From Vulcanimicrobiota bacterium (GTDB lineage Bacteria > Vulcanimicrobiota > Xenobia > Xenobiales > JADMJV01), in assembly GCA_019637395.1 (NCBI GenBank), contig JAHBVR010000014.1, positions 186,001 to 250,000 of the forward strand: DNA of 64,000 nt, read 5' to 3'. The first letter of the stretch is position 1. Each line of letters opens with the position of its first letter. The translations under genes were made by a program, and so were the position numbers. The notes under the pieces are model-generated. The model saw only the letters and a program-made list of their open reading frames with translations, was not told where the DNA came from and ran no database searches. Positions 18,070 to 27,104 of the stretch are shown piece after piece.

Positions 18070-21000
18070 ATGTTAGCCTGGCTCATCGAAGGTTCCCTGC
18101 AATTGCGCCTGCTGGTGGTCACCGCCGCCCTGGGCATTATTGGGCTCGGCGTCAACGCCGTGCGCCATTCCAAAATGGACGTATTTCCAGAGTTTGCCCC
18201 GCCCCGCGTGGAAGTGCAGACGGAAGCTCCGGGTCTGTCCACCGAAGAAGTCGAGCGGCTGGTCTCTATTCCGATCGAGAACGCACTGACCAGCACCCCC
18301 TTCGTGGCCACGCTGCGCTCCAAGTCGGTGCTGGGATTGTCCTCGGTGCTGCTGGTGCTGGAACCGGGGGCGAACCTGGAGGTGGCCCGCCAGAACGTCC
18401 AGGAGCGCCTGGCCCAGGCCACCCTGCCCACGGCCGCCCGGCCCCCGGTTATCCTGCCGCCTCTTTCTTCGACCAGCCGTATCCTCAAAGTCGGCATCAG
18501 CTCCAAAACCTTATCGCAGATGGAAATGTCGGAGTCGGCCCGCTGGGTCATTCGCCCCCGGCTGATGGCCATCCCCGGCGTGGCCAACGTGGCCATCTGG
18601 GGCCAGCGCGACCGCCAGTTTCAGGTGGCCGTCTCGCCTCGCCAGCTGGCCGCCCAGAACGTCACCCTGGAGGAAGTCGTGCTGGGGGTGGGTAACGCCG
18701 TCTCGGTCGGTGGCGGAGGTTTCATCGACACGCCCAACCAGCGACTGCCCATCCGCCACGAGAGTTGGGCTCACACCACCGAAGACCTCGATCGGGCGGT
18801 GGTGGCCAATCGCAACGGAGTTTCCCTGCGGGTGCGCGATATTGGCACCGTCCAGATCGGCTCGCCGCCTCCCATCGGCGACGCGGTCATCAACGGCCGT
18901 CCCGGCTTGCTGCTGATTGTGGAAAAATACCCCTGGGGCAACACGCTGGAAGTGACACGCGGCGTGGAGAAGGCGCTCGAGGAACTGCGCCCCGGCCTGC
19001 CCGCCATGGAGATCGACACCACCATTTTCCGGCCGGCCACCTTCATCGAAACGGCTCTGGCCAACCTCTCCTCGGCCCTGTGGATGGGCTGCGGCCTGGT
19101 GGTGGTGGTGCTGATCGTCTTTCTGGCCGATCTGCCCAGCGCCCTCATCAGCGCCCTGGCCATCCCCGTCTCCCTGCTCAGCGCCGTGCTCATCATCGTG
19201 AATCTGGGGTATTCCGTGAATACCATGGTCATCGCCGGTCTGGCCATTTCGCTGGGAGCGGTGGTGGATGACGCCATCATCGACGTGGAAAACATCACCC
19301 GGCGCCTGCGTCTGAATGCCGCCGCCGAACATCCCCAGCCGGTCGGGCGCGTCATTTTGCAGGCCTCGCTGGAAGTGCGCTCCTCGATCGTCTACGCCAC
19401 CGCCATCGTCATCGTGGCCATCCTGCCGGTCTTTTTCCTGGAAGGAATCGCCCGCGCCTTTTTCAGTCCGCTGGCCTTCGCCTACGTGCTGGCCATTCTG
19501 GTTTCGCTGCTGGTGGCCCTGACCCTGACCCCGGCCCTCTGCCTGATGCTGCTGCGCGTCAAACCGGGGGCCCACGCGCCCAGCCCGGTCTCCCGCTGGC
19601 TGCAGAAAAGCTACGGAAACATCCTGCGCAAAACCATGTATCGTCCCCGCATCTGGCTGGCCCTGGTGACGAGCTGCCTGATAGGAACCGGCATGGTGGT
19701 GCCCCGCTTTGGTCAGGAATTCTTGCCCCATTTCAAAGAAACCGACTTCTTGATGCACTTCGTGGAAAAGCCGGGAACTTCGCTCGAAGCGATGCGCCGC
19801 ATCACGGCGCGGGCCAGCGACGAGCTGATGTCCATCCCGGGAGTGCGCAACTTCGGTTCCCACATCGGGCGCGCCGTGGCCGCCGACGAAGTGGTCGGCC
19901 CCAATTTCACCGAACTCTGGATCAGCATCGACCCCAAGGTCGACTACGAATCCACCGTCAAACGCATCCAGGAAGTCATCGCCGGCTACCCGGGCCTGCA
20001 CCGCGATGTGCTCACCTACCTGCGCGAGCGCATCAAAGAAGTGCTGAGCGGCACTTCGGCCAGCATCGTGGTGCGCATCTCGGGCCCTGAACTGGACGGC
20101 CTGCGCGCTTCGGCTCAGGGGGTGGCCAAAGCACTGGCCGATGTGCCGGGAGTTTCCGAGCTGAAAGTCGAGGCCCAGGTGCTGGTGCCGCAGATCTCCA
20201 TCAAGATGCGCCCGGAACGAGCGGCCCTGCACGGCTTCAGCGAGCGCGACCTGCGCCGCGCCGAATCCATCGTGATCAACGGACTCAAAGTCGGCGAAAT
20301 CTATGAAGGGCAGGCCATTCACGAGGTGGTGGTGTGGAGCCAGAGTCGGGTCCGCGACGATCTTTCGGCTCTGCGCGAGCTGCTGGTGGAAACGCCGGCC
20401 GGCAACCGGGTGCCGCTGCGCGAGGTAGCCGACATCACCATGGTGCCCGCCCCCAACACCATTCGCCGCGAAGGCGCCAGTCGCTGCATCGACGTCAGCT
20501 GCAACGTGGAAGGACGGGACCTGGGCAGCGTGGCCCGCGACATTCGCGAAAAGCTCAAAAGCTACCCCTTCGAAAGCGGCTACTATCCCCAGACCTTCGG
20601 CGAGTTCGAAGCTCAGGAAGCGGCCCGCGGCCGCCTGTCCGCCCTCTCGCTGCTGGCTCTGCTCACCATTCTGGTGCTGCTCCAGTCCGACTTCCAGTCG
20701 CTGCGTCTGGTGGCGGTGGTTTTTCTCTCGCTGCCGTTCTCGCTCATCGGCGGCGTGGCCGGCATCGCCGCCGGTGGGGGAGTGATCTCGCTGGGCTCGG
20801 TGGTGGGCTTCGTAGCCGTGCTCGGCATCGCCGCCCGCAACGGCATCATGCTGGTCAGCCACTACCGCCACCTGCAACAGGACGAAGGCTGCCCCTTCGG
20901 GCCGGAACTGGTCTTACGCGGCGCCCAGGAGCGGCTGGTGCCCATCCTGATGACGGCCCTCACGGCCATGCTGGCGCTGGTGCCCATCGCCCTGGGCGGC

Positions 21001-21135
21001 AATTTGCCCGGCTACGAAATCGAATACCCGATGGCCCTCGTCATTCTAGGCGGAATGTTCTCCTCAACCGGGCTCAGCCTGTTCCTGTTACCGGCCTTCT
21101 ATCTGTGGCTGGGAAAGGGCTTGACCAAGTCTTGA
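18070..21135 (+). CDS. RND efflux permease, heavy-metal (CusA/CzcA) type
   Basis: 1021 residues with the 12-helix RND layout: a first membrane helix, a large periplasmic loop, helices 2-6, a second loop and helices 8-12. The motif [18 protein letters not shown] in helix 4 carries the acidic residues of the HME (heavy-metal efflux) branch, used for proton relay. The N-terminal segment [20 protein letters not shown] also matches CusA/CzcA. The exported ion (Cu, Ag, Zn, Co or Cd) cannot be read from sequence. It follows the adaptor by 3 bases, and a multicopper oxidase lies at 2.7 kb. Confidence 0.95.
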   Translation: MLAWLIEGSLQLRLLVVTAALGIIGLGVNAVRHSKMDVFPEFAPPRVEVQTEAPGLSTEEVERLVSIPIENALTSTPFVATLRSKSVLGLSSVLLVLEPGANLEVARQNVQERLAQATLPTAARPPVILPPLSSTSRILKVGISSKTLSQMEMSESARWVIRPRLMAIPGVANVAIWGQRDRQFQVAVSPRQLAAQNVTLEEVVLGVGNAVSVGGGGFIDTPNQRLPIRHESWAHTTEDLDRAVVANRNGVSLRVRDIGTVQIGSPPPIGDAVINGRPGLLLIVEKYPWGNTLEVTRGVEKALEELRPGLPAMEIDTTIFRPATFIETALANLSSALWMGCGLVVVVLIVFLADLPSALISALAIPVSLLSAVLIIVNLGYSVNTMVIAGLAISLGAVVDDAIIDVENITRRLRLNAAAEHPQPVGRVILQASLEVRSSIVYATAIVIVAILPVFFLEGIARAFFSPLAFAYVLAILVSLLVALTLTPALCLMLLRVKPGAHAPSPVSRWLQKSYGNILRKTMYRPRIWLALVTSCLIGTGMVVPRFGQEFLPHFKETDFLMHFVEKPGTSLEAMRRITARASDELMSIPGVRNFGSHIGRAVAADEVVGPNFTELWISIDPKVDYESTVKRIQEVIAGYPGLHRDVLTYLRERIKEVLSGTSASIVVRISGPELDGLRASAQGVAKALADVPGVSELKVEAQVLVPQISIKMRPERAALHGFSERDLRRAESIVINGLKVGEIYEGQAIHEVVVWSQSRVRDDLSALRELLVETPAGNRVPLREVADITMVPAPNTIRREGASRCIDVSCNVEGRDLGSVARDIREKLKSYPFESGYYPQTFGEFEAQEAARGRLSALSLLALLTILVLLQSDFQSLRLVAVVFLSLPFSLIGGVAGIAAGGGVISLGSVVGFVAVLGIAARNGIMLVSHYRHLQQDEGCPFGPELVLRGAQERLVPILMTALTAMLALVPIALGGNLPGYEIEYPMALVILGGMFSSTGLSLFLLPAFYLWLGKGLTKS

Positions 21136-21159
21136 CCAACTCGAGCCTAAGGTGAATCG

Positions 21160-21834
21160 ATGGCGCGCATCCTGTTGGTAGAAGACGACCCCCGCATCTC
21201 TCGCCCGCTGGCTCGCGAGCTGGCCCGGGAGCTGCACACCTGCGACCTGGCCGAGGACGGCGAGGCGGGCTGGAGCTTTTTGGAGGCAGGCAACTACGAC
21301 CTGGCCATCCTGGACATTCTCCTGCCCCGGCTCACCGGTATCGAGCTTTGCCAGCGGATCCGCTCGCGCGGTCTGGACACGCCCGTGCTGCTGCTGACGG
21401 CGCTGGACGAAGTCAAGGATAAAGTTGCCGGTCTGGATTCCGGTGCCGACGACTTTCTGGTCAAGCCTTTCGCTCTGGATGAACTGCATGCCCGCATCCG
21501 CGCGCTGTTGCGCCGCAAGGTGACCACTCCGCCGGTGCTCAGCTGGGGCGACCAGTTGCATTTGGACCCGCAACAGAAGCAGGCCCGCGCGGGCGGGCGG
21601 CAACTGGAACTGACCCCGCGGGAATACCAGCTCCTGGAACTGCTGATGCGCAGCCCGGGTGTATTCTTTACGGCGGCCGAAATCCTGGATAAAGTCTGGG
21701 GCTGGGATTCCAGCCCGGGAAAAGGCACGGTCAAAACCCACATAAAAAGCCTGCGCGATAAACTGCGCCTGGCCGGCCAGCCGGAAGTCATCGAAACCCG
21801 GTATGGGCGAGGCTATCGGCTGCGGCCGACCTGA
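21160..21834 (+). CDS. OmpR-family response regulator
   Basis: 224 residues: a receiver domain with the acidic pair at 9-10 (VEDD), phospho-acceptor Asp52 (LAILDILLP) and Lys in FLVKPF, then an OmpR/PhoB winged helix (about 130-222; LTPREYQLLELLMRSPG, VKTHIKSLRDKL, ETRYGRGYRL). It sits 24 bases after the RND permease gene and overlaps the kinase start by one base (TGATG). It most likely controls the upstream pump operon in response to metal, as CusR/CzcR do. Confidence 0.95.
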   Translation: MARILLVEDDPRISRPLARELARELHTCDLAEDGEAGWSFLEAGNYDLAILDILLPRLTGIELCQRIRSRGLDTPVLLLTALDEVKDKVAGLDSGADDFLVKPFALDELHARIRALLRRKVTTPPVLSWGDQLHLDPQQKQARAGGRQLELTPREYQLLELLMRSPGVFFTAAEILDKVWGWDSSPGKGTVKTHIKSLRDKLRLAGQPEVIETRYGRGYRLRPT

Positions 21835-23051
21835 TGCAACTCCGGCGGGCCCGCCTGCACCTGCTGCTGCTCAACCTGGGCAGCCTGCTCTTGCTGCTGC
21901 TGCTGATCAGCCTGGGAGCCTACGGATTGTTGCGCCGCCAGCTCTACGCGCGCCTCGAGCAAGACCTGCTCCTGACCGCTCACGCCGTCACCTTTTCGGT
22001 GGAGCACGAACACTCCAAGTTCGATTTTAGCGAGTCCATCCACCTTGCCGATCGCCCTCTGGATATCGATCGGGACGCCCTGGGCAGCACCGAGTGGCTG
22101 GACCCGCAAGGACGGGTGGTGGCCCGCCGCGGTAGCCTGCCGATACCGGAGCAAACGCTCCAGCCGGCAAGCTACGTGTTTAGCAAGGATGCCTGCAGCT
22201 TCACCCTGCCCGCCGCCGACCAGAGCGGGCACATCTACGGCTACGCGCGCGTAGCCGTGCCGTTGCAGCCCCTGCGCCGGCAGCTGAGCGAACTGGTCCA
22301 CCTGCTGCTGGCCACCGGAGCCTTCACCATGGCCCTGGCGGCCGCCCTGGGCTGGTGGTGGACCGGCCGCAGCCTGCGCCCCCTGCAGGAAGCCTATGAC
22401 GACCTGTCCATGTTCACCGGCTCGGTCTCCCACGAACTGCGCAGCCCACTGACCGCCATGCTCACTCAGTGCCAAAGCCTGCTCAGGCATTACGAACGGA
22501 TCGATCGGGAAGAAGTGCGCCAAGGGCTGGAAGAACTCAGCCACAGCACCCAGGACATGGCCCGACTGGTCAACGACCTGCTGCTGCTGGCTCAAGCCCG
22601 CCGCAACCGTTCCAACCTGGTGCTGGAAGCCCAGGACCTGACCGAAGTCGTGAATTCGCTGCGGGCCCAACTGGGAACCGAGCGCATCGAATGCCAGTCT
22701 GCGGGCGAACGGGTGGTGGCCCACCGGCCCTACTTGCTCCTCATCTTGCGCAATCTCCTGGAGAACGCCCTTCACTACAGCGAACCGGACAGCCCCGTAC
22801 GGGTCTCCTGGAGCCGGGGAGAAATCGTGGTCAGCGACCAGGGAGTGGGCTTGAGCGAAGAAGCCTGCGCCCGCGTCTTCGAGCCGTTTTGGCGAGCCGA
22901 CCGCGCGCGCGCCCGCCACGCCGGCGGCGCCGGCCTGGGACTGGCCATCGCCCATAGCCTGGCCGAAGCCATGGACGGCCACCTGAGCGTCACCAGCCAG
23001 CCCGGCAGGGGTTCGCAATTTCGCCTGCGTCTACCCCTGGCCAGGTCCTGA
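21834..23051 (+). CDS. Membrane sensor histidine kinase
   Basis: 405 residues. Two membrane helices (about 10-30 and 155-175) enclose a periplasmic sensor of about 120 residues. They are followed by the dimerisation helix with SVSHELRSPLTAML (His200) and a HATPase domain with LLENALHYSEPDSP, VSDQGVGLSEE and GGAGLGLAIAHSLA. It is the cognate kinase of the preceding response regulator. The sensor loop has a His-Glu-His motif (VEHEHS, about 56-61), a possible metal site but not proven. Confidence 0.94.
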   Translation: MQLRRARLHLLLLNLGSLLLLLLLISLGAYGLLRRQLYARLEQDLLLTAHAVTFSVEHEHSKFDFSESIHLADRPLDIDRDALGSTEWLDPQGRVVARRGSLPIPEQTLQPASYVFSKDACSFTLPAADQSGHIYGYARVAVPLQPLRRQLSELVHLLLATGAFTMALAAALGWWWTGRSLRPLQEAYDDLSMFTGSVSHELRSPLTAMLTQCQSLLRHYERIDREEVRQGLEELSHSTQDMARLVNDLLLLAQARRNRSNLVLEAQDLTEVVNSLRAQLGTERIECQSAGERVVAHRPYLLLILRNLLENALHYSEPDSPVRVSWSRGEIVVSDQGVGLSEEACARVFEPFWRADRARARHAGGAGLGLAIAHSLAEAMDGHLSVTSQPGRGSQFRLRLPLARS

Positions 23052-23107
23052 TGGCCGTCACCTACCAGTGCAAATGGGATGGGGAAAGCTCGGCTCGCGG
23101 AGGCTGA
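23051..23107 (+). CDS. Possible 18-residue coupled ORF or truncated gene
   Basis: The stop of the kinase gene overlaps an ATG (TGATG) that opens an 18-codon frame, MAVTYQCKWDGESSARGG. Overlap geometry matches the other coupled genes here, but the product is too short to assign. It could be the 5' stump of a lost operon member. Confidence 0.2.
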   Translation: MAVTYQCKWDGESSARGG

Positions 23108-23109
23108 GG

Positions 23110-23248
23110 AACTAAGCTGACGACAATCTGCGATTTCTGCCATTACCTCTCTTGACCCCAATGTCAGGATCTTCTTCAAAGCGAGGGCCGGAAACTCGAG
23201 TTCCAGGCGATCGATAGCTTTGAAATTGCTGATTTCCAATCGCCGCAA
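23110..23248 (-). pseudogene. N-terminal remnant of a RecF/SMC-like AAA ATPase
   Basis: On the minus strand, from a TTG at 23248, the frame reads LRRLEISNFKAIDRLELEFP, the classic first strand of ABC-type ATPases of the RecF/SMC/OLD kind (a LxIxNFKxxxxLxLxF pattern). The Walker A region that should follow about 10 residues later is absent. Only about 45 codons are left before coding sense is lost. The rest of 23108-23454 shows no gene I can support. Confidence 0.4.
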
Positions 23249-23454
23249 GGCAAGCTTCCCGGCCGCCGATTTGCCCTTGCCCCTGGTGGCTTTGTGGCGA
23301 ATTCCGACTTGCTGAGCCGCGCTCGAGGTTCACTGGTCGGGGAAGCAACTTGACCGGGAGCGCCTTTGGGCAGCCGCTCCCTGGCGGGCTGCGCGCTGAC
23401 CCGCTCCTCCGAGTTCGAAGGGCAGCTTCGAGCCAGGCACGAAACAGATCTATC

Positions 23455-24582
23455 GTGCAGTGCTCATTCTGCAAGCGGATGCGGCCGGAGGTGTTTCCCA
23501 CCACCTCCGGTAAAAAGGGCTGCTCCGAGTGTGTTGCTAATCTGTATATCTGCTGCCGTTGCGGGATTTGCCTGGAGAACGGCGGCGGTAAGTGGTGGAA
23601 TGATGGTCTGGCCTACTGTCACAAGTGCGCGGCCCGGGTCAAACGTTGCACCTGGTGTGACCGGCCGGCTTTCGAGATGGCCTCGAAAGACCGGGTCATT
23701 TGTAGCTATTGCGCCCACAATTTTCCTCAATGCGATCATTGCGGCGAACTGATTCACGGCGATTGCACCACCTACCAGCAGAAGGTTTACTGCCGCAAGT
23801 GCGGCGGCCGCTACCCGCTTTGCCTGGATTGCGGCACGGCCATCGCCGATCGCCCGGATTGTCCAACTTGCGGTGGGCCGGCCCGGGCCTGCGGCGGCTG
23901 TGGAACCTTGTTCACCAGCCGCTGGATCGTCTATCAGGAAACCTGGTTCTGCCTGGATTGCTACTGGCAGGCATGCGGGCGCTGCCGTTTCTGCCAGGAG
24001 AAGAAACCTCCCGATGGGGACACGCGTTGCCGGCAGTGCCTTTCCAAACGGGTCCAGACGCAGGCGGTGGCCCAGGATCTGCTGGACGAGGTGCAGTGGT
24101 TCTGCAGAGATGAACTCGGCCTGGTAGTCAAGCAACCCTATAAACTCAGGCTGGCTGATACGGCGGCGGCCATTCCGAAGTTGCATACCGACGCCTACAC
24201 GCTCAGCCTTTCCACGGTCGGCCTGTGGGTGCCCAAAGAGCGCACCATGTGGGCGGTTAAGGGCTATCCCTTTTGGTTTACTTCGGCCGTGCTGGCCCAC
24301 GAGCACGCTCACGCCTGGCAACAGGAGAACTGTCCACCTCAGACCCAGGACTTGCTGGAGGGTTTCGCCGCCTGGGTGGAGTGGAGGGTGGTGCAGAATC
24401 TGGGCTATGCCAGCTTCGCCGAAAACATGTATCGATTGCCTTGCCCCATCTACGGGCGCGGCTTGAGGCGCTGTTTGCAGTTGGAACAGCAGGTCGGGGC
24501 CGAAGGACTGCTCGACAAAGTGAAAACCATGAGAAACTTCTCCATGTGGACCTCTCTGTGGGCCATGCTGGACGAGGTGTAG
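23455..24582 (+). CDS. DA1-like zinc-ribbon metallopeptidase
   Basis: About 375 residues from a GTG at 23455 (VQCSFCKRMRPE); the frame is open upstream to 23350, but that part is not protein-like. The first ~200 residues hold many CxxC pairs (about ten, including CSFC, CSEC, CGIC, CHKC, CTWC, CDHC, CGGC and CRFC), a series of LIM or zinc-ribbon-like modules. The C-terminal domain has LAHEHAHAW (HExxH at about 282-286) and EGFAAWVEW with a downstream Glu near 302, the arrangement of the peptidase domain of plant DA1 proteins. No signal peptide is present, so it is probably cytosolic. It is a bacterial counterpart of the LIM-DA1 architecture; the substrate is unknown. Confidence 0.75.
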   Translation: MQCSFCKRMRPEVFPTTSGKKGCSECVANLYICCRCGICLENGGGKWWNDGLAYCHKCAARVKRCTWCDRPAFEMASKDRVICSYCAHNFPQCDHCGELIHGDCTTYQQKVYCRKCGGRYPLCLDCGTAIADRPDCPTCGGPARACGGCGTLFTSRWIVYQETWFCLDCYWQACGRCRFCQEKKPPDGDTRCRQCLSKRVQTQAVAQDLLDEVQWFCRDELGLVVKQPYKLRLADTAAAIPKLHTDAYTLSLSTVGLWVPKERTMWAVKGYPFWFTSAVLAHEHAHAWQQENCPPQTQDLLEGFAAWVEWRVVQNLGYASFAENMYRLPCPIYGRGLRRCLQLEQQVGAEGLLDKVKTMRNFSMWTSLWAMLDEV

Positions 24583-24661
24583 ATTTTCGAAGGCATCCCC
24601 CCGGTGTTCCGTCCTGAGAAACCGTTAAGAAAGGCAAAAGCGACTTTGAATTATGGCCGGG

Positions 24662-24722
24662 AATTGTTCACCAGGGTGCATCCAAAGCGCGTGAGCGGCC
24701 GGGCCGGAGGGCCCGAACAATT
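24662..24722. repeat. Nested inverted repeat in an intergenic region
   Basis: The gap 24583-24860 holds no gene. Within it, AATTGTTC (24662-24669) pairs with GAACAATT (24715-24722), and inside this CGGGCC (24700-24705) pairs with GGCCCG (24710-24715). An AT-rich run follows (TCTATTTTAG). It could be a bidirectional terminator between convergent genes or a structured RNA. Confidence 0.35.
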
Positions 24723-24860
24723 GAGTCTATTTTAGCACATTTGCGCGCTGCAGCCGATCACCAAGGAGGCTGCGCTGTTTCCTCACATATACCTACAAGT
24801 CAGTATTTCTTTCGAACCGTCTACCGGATCGAATTCGAGTGCAGCCGCTGCCGCATTGCT

Positions 24861-25289
24861 CTAAGTTTTCTCCTTGCCCACCATACCCATACGGAAGAGC
24901 AGCAGCGGCAGAGTGATCAGCATCCAGGCCAGCGGCACAAAGAATAAGCCCGCGAACATATCGCCGCCGTCGTTGTGATGATAAGGCGCATCGGGCGCCG
25001 GGGGCATGTTCCACCAACCCACCGCCAGCACGCCTCCGATCAGGCTGCACAAGATCGCGTCCAGGGTTCCGGCTTGCCCCCGCTTGCTGCGCGAATCAGG
25101 AGCCATAATGCGCAGCAGCAGTCCTCCCGCCAGCAGGCTGATTCCCAGGCTCAGGCCGGTGTCCACGATGGGACCCCTGAACCAACGAAAAGCCAGCAGT
25201 GCTAGGATTCCGGCCAGTACGAACCAATTTCCGTAGATGCGCGGGTTGAATTTCACCCAGGCACCTTCGGTATTTTCCGCATAGGACAT
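24861..25289 (-). CDS. Small multi-pass membrane protein, unknown
   Basis: 142 residues with about four membrane segments (FVLAGILALLAFRWF, GLSLGISLLAGGLLL, LDAILCSLIGGVLAVGWW, FAGLFFVPLAWMLITLPLLL) and a His/Asp-containing loop (YHHNDGGD) between the third and fourth. I do not recognise a family. The ATG at 25289 lacks a clear ribosome site. Confidence 0.6.
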   Translation of the reverse strand: MSYAENTEGAWVKFNPRIYGNWFVLAGILALLAFRWFRGPIVDTGLSLGISLLAGGLLLRIMAPDSRSKRGQAGTLDAILCSLIGGVLAVGWWNMPPAPDAPYHHNDGGDMFAGLFFVPLAWMLITLPLLLFRMGMVGKEKT

Positions 25290-25428
25290 CTTTTAAGAAG
25301 GAATTCATCGGCACGGTCAGCTTCTTGAACACATCCTCCTCAGGGGCCCGGGCGAAGTCCAGCTGCAGTTTCCAATCCAACTTGGGTATCCCAGTGGGGT
25401 GCGTCTCGGGAACCGCCGGCCGGCTCAA
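25290..25428 (-). pseudogene. Coding-like fragment upstream of the membrane protein
   Basis: Minus-strand reading from a TTG at 25428 gives PKLDWKLQLDFARAPEEDVF and KKLTVPMNSFLKD, which looks like true protein sequence but runs out of frame into the membrane-protein gene. It is probably the 5' piece of a decayed gene. The stretch 25429-25632 holds nothing I can support. Confidence 0.25.
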
Positions 25429-25632
25429 GTCAGGCGCAATCCAGCTCGGCGCCTGACGGCTCCAAGAGCAGCGAGGGGTCTCGCGCGCTTCTGGAGTCTT
25501 TACTGCTTCTTTCTGCGGAATCGGCTCGCGGTCGGGCTGATCAGAATCCTCTGGAAGTGCGGCACTTTACGCAGCAATCGGCCGCTGGCTCCTTTGCGAC
25601 CTCAGCGTCCGGGACTTGCCTTGTTGGCATAC

Positions 25633-25867
25633 TTACACTACGAAATCCTCGAGCAATGATGGACTAGACGCAGAGAGGCGAAAGAGCGCTACCAAGTGGT
25701 AGTAGAGCAGATGGCTATCCTGCCGCGGTCGCTCCAGACTGCCCAGCACCATTCCGCAAAACAGTCCCTCCACGTCGTATAGAGAGCCGGTTCGCTGGAC
25801 TTTTTTCAGGTCATCCCGCGCGCAGCACAAGCTTACGCCATTCGCGAGCGGGAGAATCAATTGCTGA
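25633..25867 (-). pseudogene. Possible gene fragment downstream of the aldo/keto reductase
   Basis: After the reductase stop, another minus-strand frame reads LYDVEGLFCGMVLGSL and SHLLYYHLVALFRLS and ends at 25633. It has coding-like composition but no start of its own. The frame extends into the reductase gene as a shadow. Unknown function. Confidence 0.2.
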
Positions 25868-26698
25868 TCAAAATGTGGCCGTCTGTGGATTCGGCCCAAT
25901 CCGTCCCTCGGCGGAGTCCAGCGCATCCAATTGCAGGCGGTCGCTTTCGTCCAGGCGGAAATCAAACACCGCGAAGTTCTCCGCAATTCGCAGGGGTGTC
26001 ACCGATTTCGGAATTACGATGAAGTCGTGATCGAGATGCCAGCGTATCACCACCTGGGCCGCCGACTTGCCGTGCTTGGCGGCAATTCCTTGAACTACGG
26101 GATCGTTGAGCAACTGCCCCTGGCCCAGTGGACTCCAGGACTGAGTAGCAATTTGTAGCCCGTGATGAAACTCGCGCAGTTCCCGCTGCTGAAAGCGGGG
26201 ATGCAATTCCACCTGGTTGAGCACCGGTTTCACCCCGGTTTCCCCGATAATGCGCTGCAGTTGAGCAGGCCCGAAGTTGGAGACCCCGATGGAACGAACA
26301 CGGCCCTCCTCCCGCAGACGCACCAGCGCCCGCCAGGAGTCGAGGTAGAGATTGCGATGCGGCGAAGGCCAGTGAATCAGATAGAGATCGACGTAGTCGG
26401 TGCCAAGCTTCTTCAAGCTGGCTTCGCAGGCTCGTAACGCGGAGTCGAACCCCTGGTCGTCGTTCCAAAGCTTGGTGGTCAGGAAGATTTCGTGGCGGGG
26501 AATACCTGAAGCTCGCAGACCATCGCCCACCCCCTGTTCATTGCCGTAGATGGAGGCCGTGTCCACGTGCCGGTAGCCGTTGCGTAGAGCCGTTTCCACC
26601 GCCATCACGGCGGTGTCGTTGGGCGTTTGCCACACCCCCAGACCCATCTGGGGGATCGATTTCGTGTCGTTCAATAAGATCGCTGGTTGATCGCTCAT
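25868..26698 (-). CDS. Aldo/keto reductase
   Basis: 276 residues of the AKR superfamily, a TIM barrel that reduces aldehydes or ketones with NADPH. The catalytic tetrad is visible: Asp46 and Tyr51 (DTASIYGNE), Lys76 (TTKLW) and His109 (YLIHWPSP). NADPH-binding residues appear in VIPKSVTPLRIAEN. It resembles 2,5-diketo-D-gluconate/glyoxal reductases. The start at 26698 (MSDQPAILLND) has AGAAGG about 8 bases upstream; a longer frame to 26782 is unlikely. Confidence 0.93.
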   Translation of the reverse strand: MSDQPAILLNDTKSIPQMGLGVWQTPNDTAVMAVETALRNGYRHVDTASIYGNEQGVGDGLRASGIPRHEIFLTTKLWNDDQGFDSALRACEASLKKLGTDYVDLYLIHWPSPHRNLYLDSWRALVRLREEGRVRSIGVSNFGPAQLQRIIGETGVKPVLNQVELHPRFQQRELREFHHGLQIATQSWSPLGQGQLLNDPVVQGIAAKHGKSAAQVVIRWHLDHDFIVIPKSVTPLRIAENFAVFDFRLDESDRLQLDALDSAEGRIGPNPQTATF

Positions 26699-27104
26699 GT
26701 CCGGGCCTTCTCTTGCCAGCTCCGTTGTTACTGCCACCAGCACGTCGCTCTGCGAATGGGCGGCGCGCAGTGGCCGGGCCACTTCCTCGGGTGCATACAG
26801 GCGGAATCTTGAATTCGTGGCTCAGTGTATTCTTGGGCGGCCGGCATAATCAGAGCGATGGAAACCGGCTCTTCCGATACTTCCCACATTGATGAGCGCA
26901 GGGTAATCATCGAACCGTTGACGACGCCCCAAATTGGTGTCAAAAAGGCGCCGATGGTCCTTCTCGCAACCCAGGTGCCGATCTGGCCGCCGCTCCATTC
27001 CGTCATTCGAAGCCACGTCCAGCGGGCCCTTTGAACAGGTATTTATAAAAATGTTAACAGTTGGTCAAAGTGGCGGAAATACCCGCGCGCTACACTGGCT
27101 AAAG
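26699..27104. other. Intergenic region with AT-rich promoter-like segment
   Basis: No convincing gene is seen between the divergent reductase and the gene at 27105. The last 75 bases are AT-rich against the local background (TATTTATAAAAATG at 27041-27054, then GTTAAC), the likely promoter zone of the downstream gene. Frames on both strands here are short and mutually overlapping, so I leave them out. Confidence 0.35.

Noticed and set aside
18511-20877. 788-residue minus-strand frame opposite the RND permease
   Set aside because: Antisense of an unmistakable RND transporter in high-GC DNA; His/Gln/Gly-rich translation with no folded-domain pattern.
24583-24860. tRNA or riboswitch in the gap after the DA1-like gene
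   Set aside because: Only a nested inverted repeat is present; no cloverleaf, anticodon arm or known aptamer core could be drawn.
26728-27016. Minus-strand small genes upstream of the aldo/keto reductase
   Set aside because: Several short frames overlap in this stretch on both strands with no start signal or recognisable motif.
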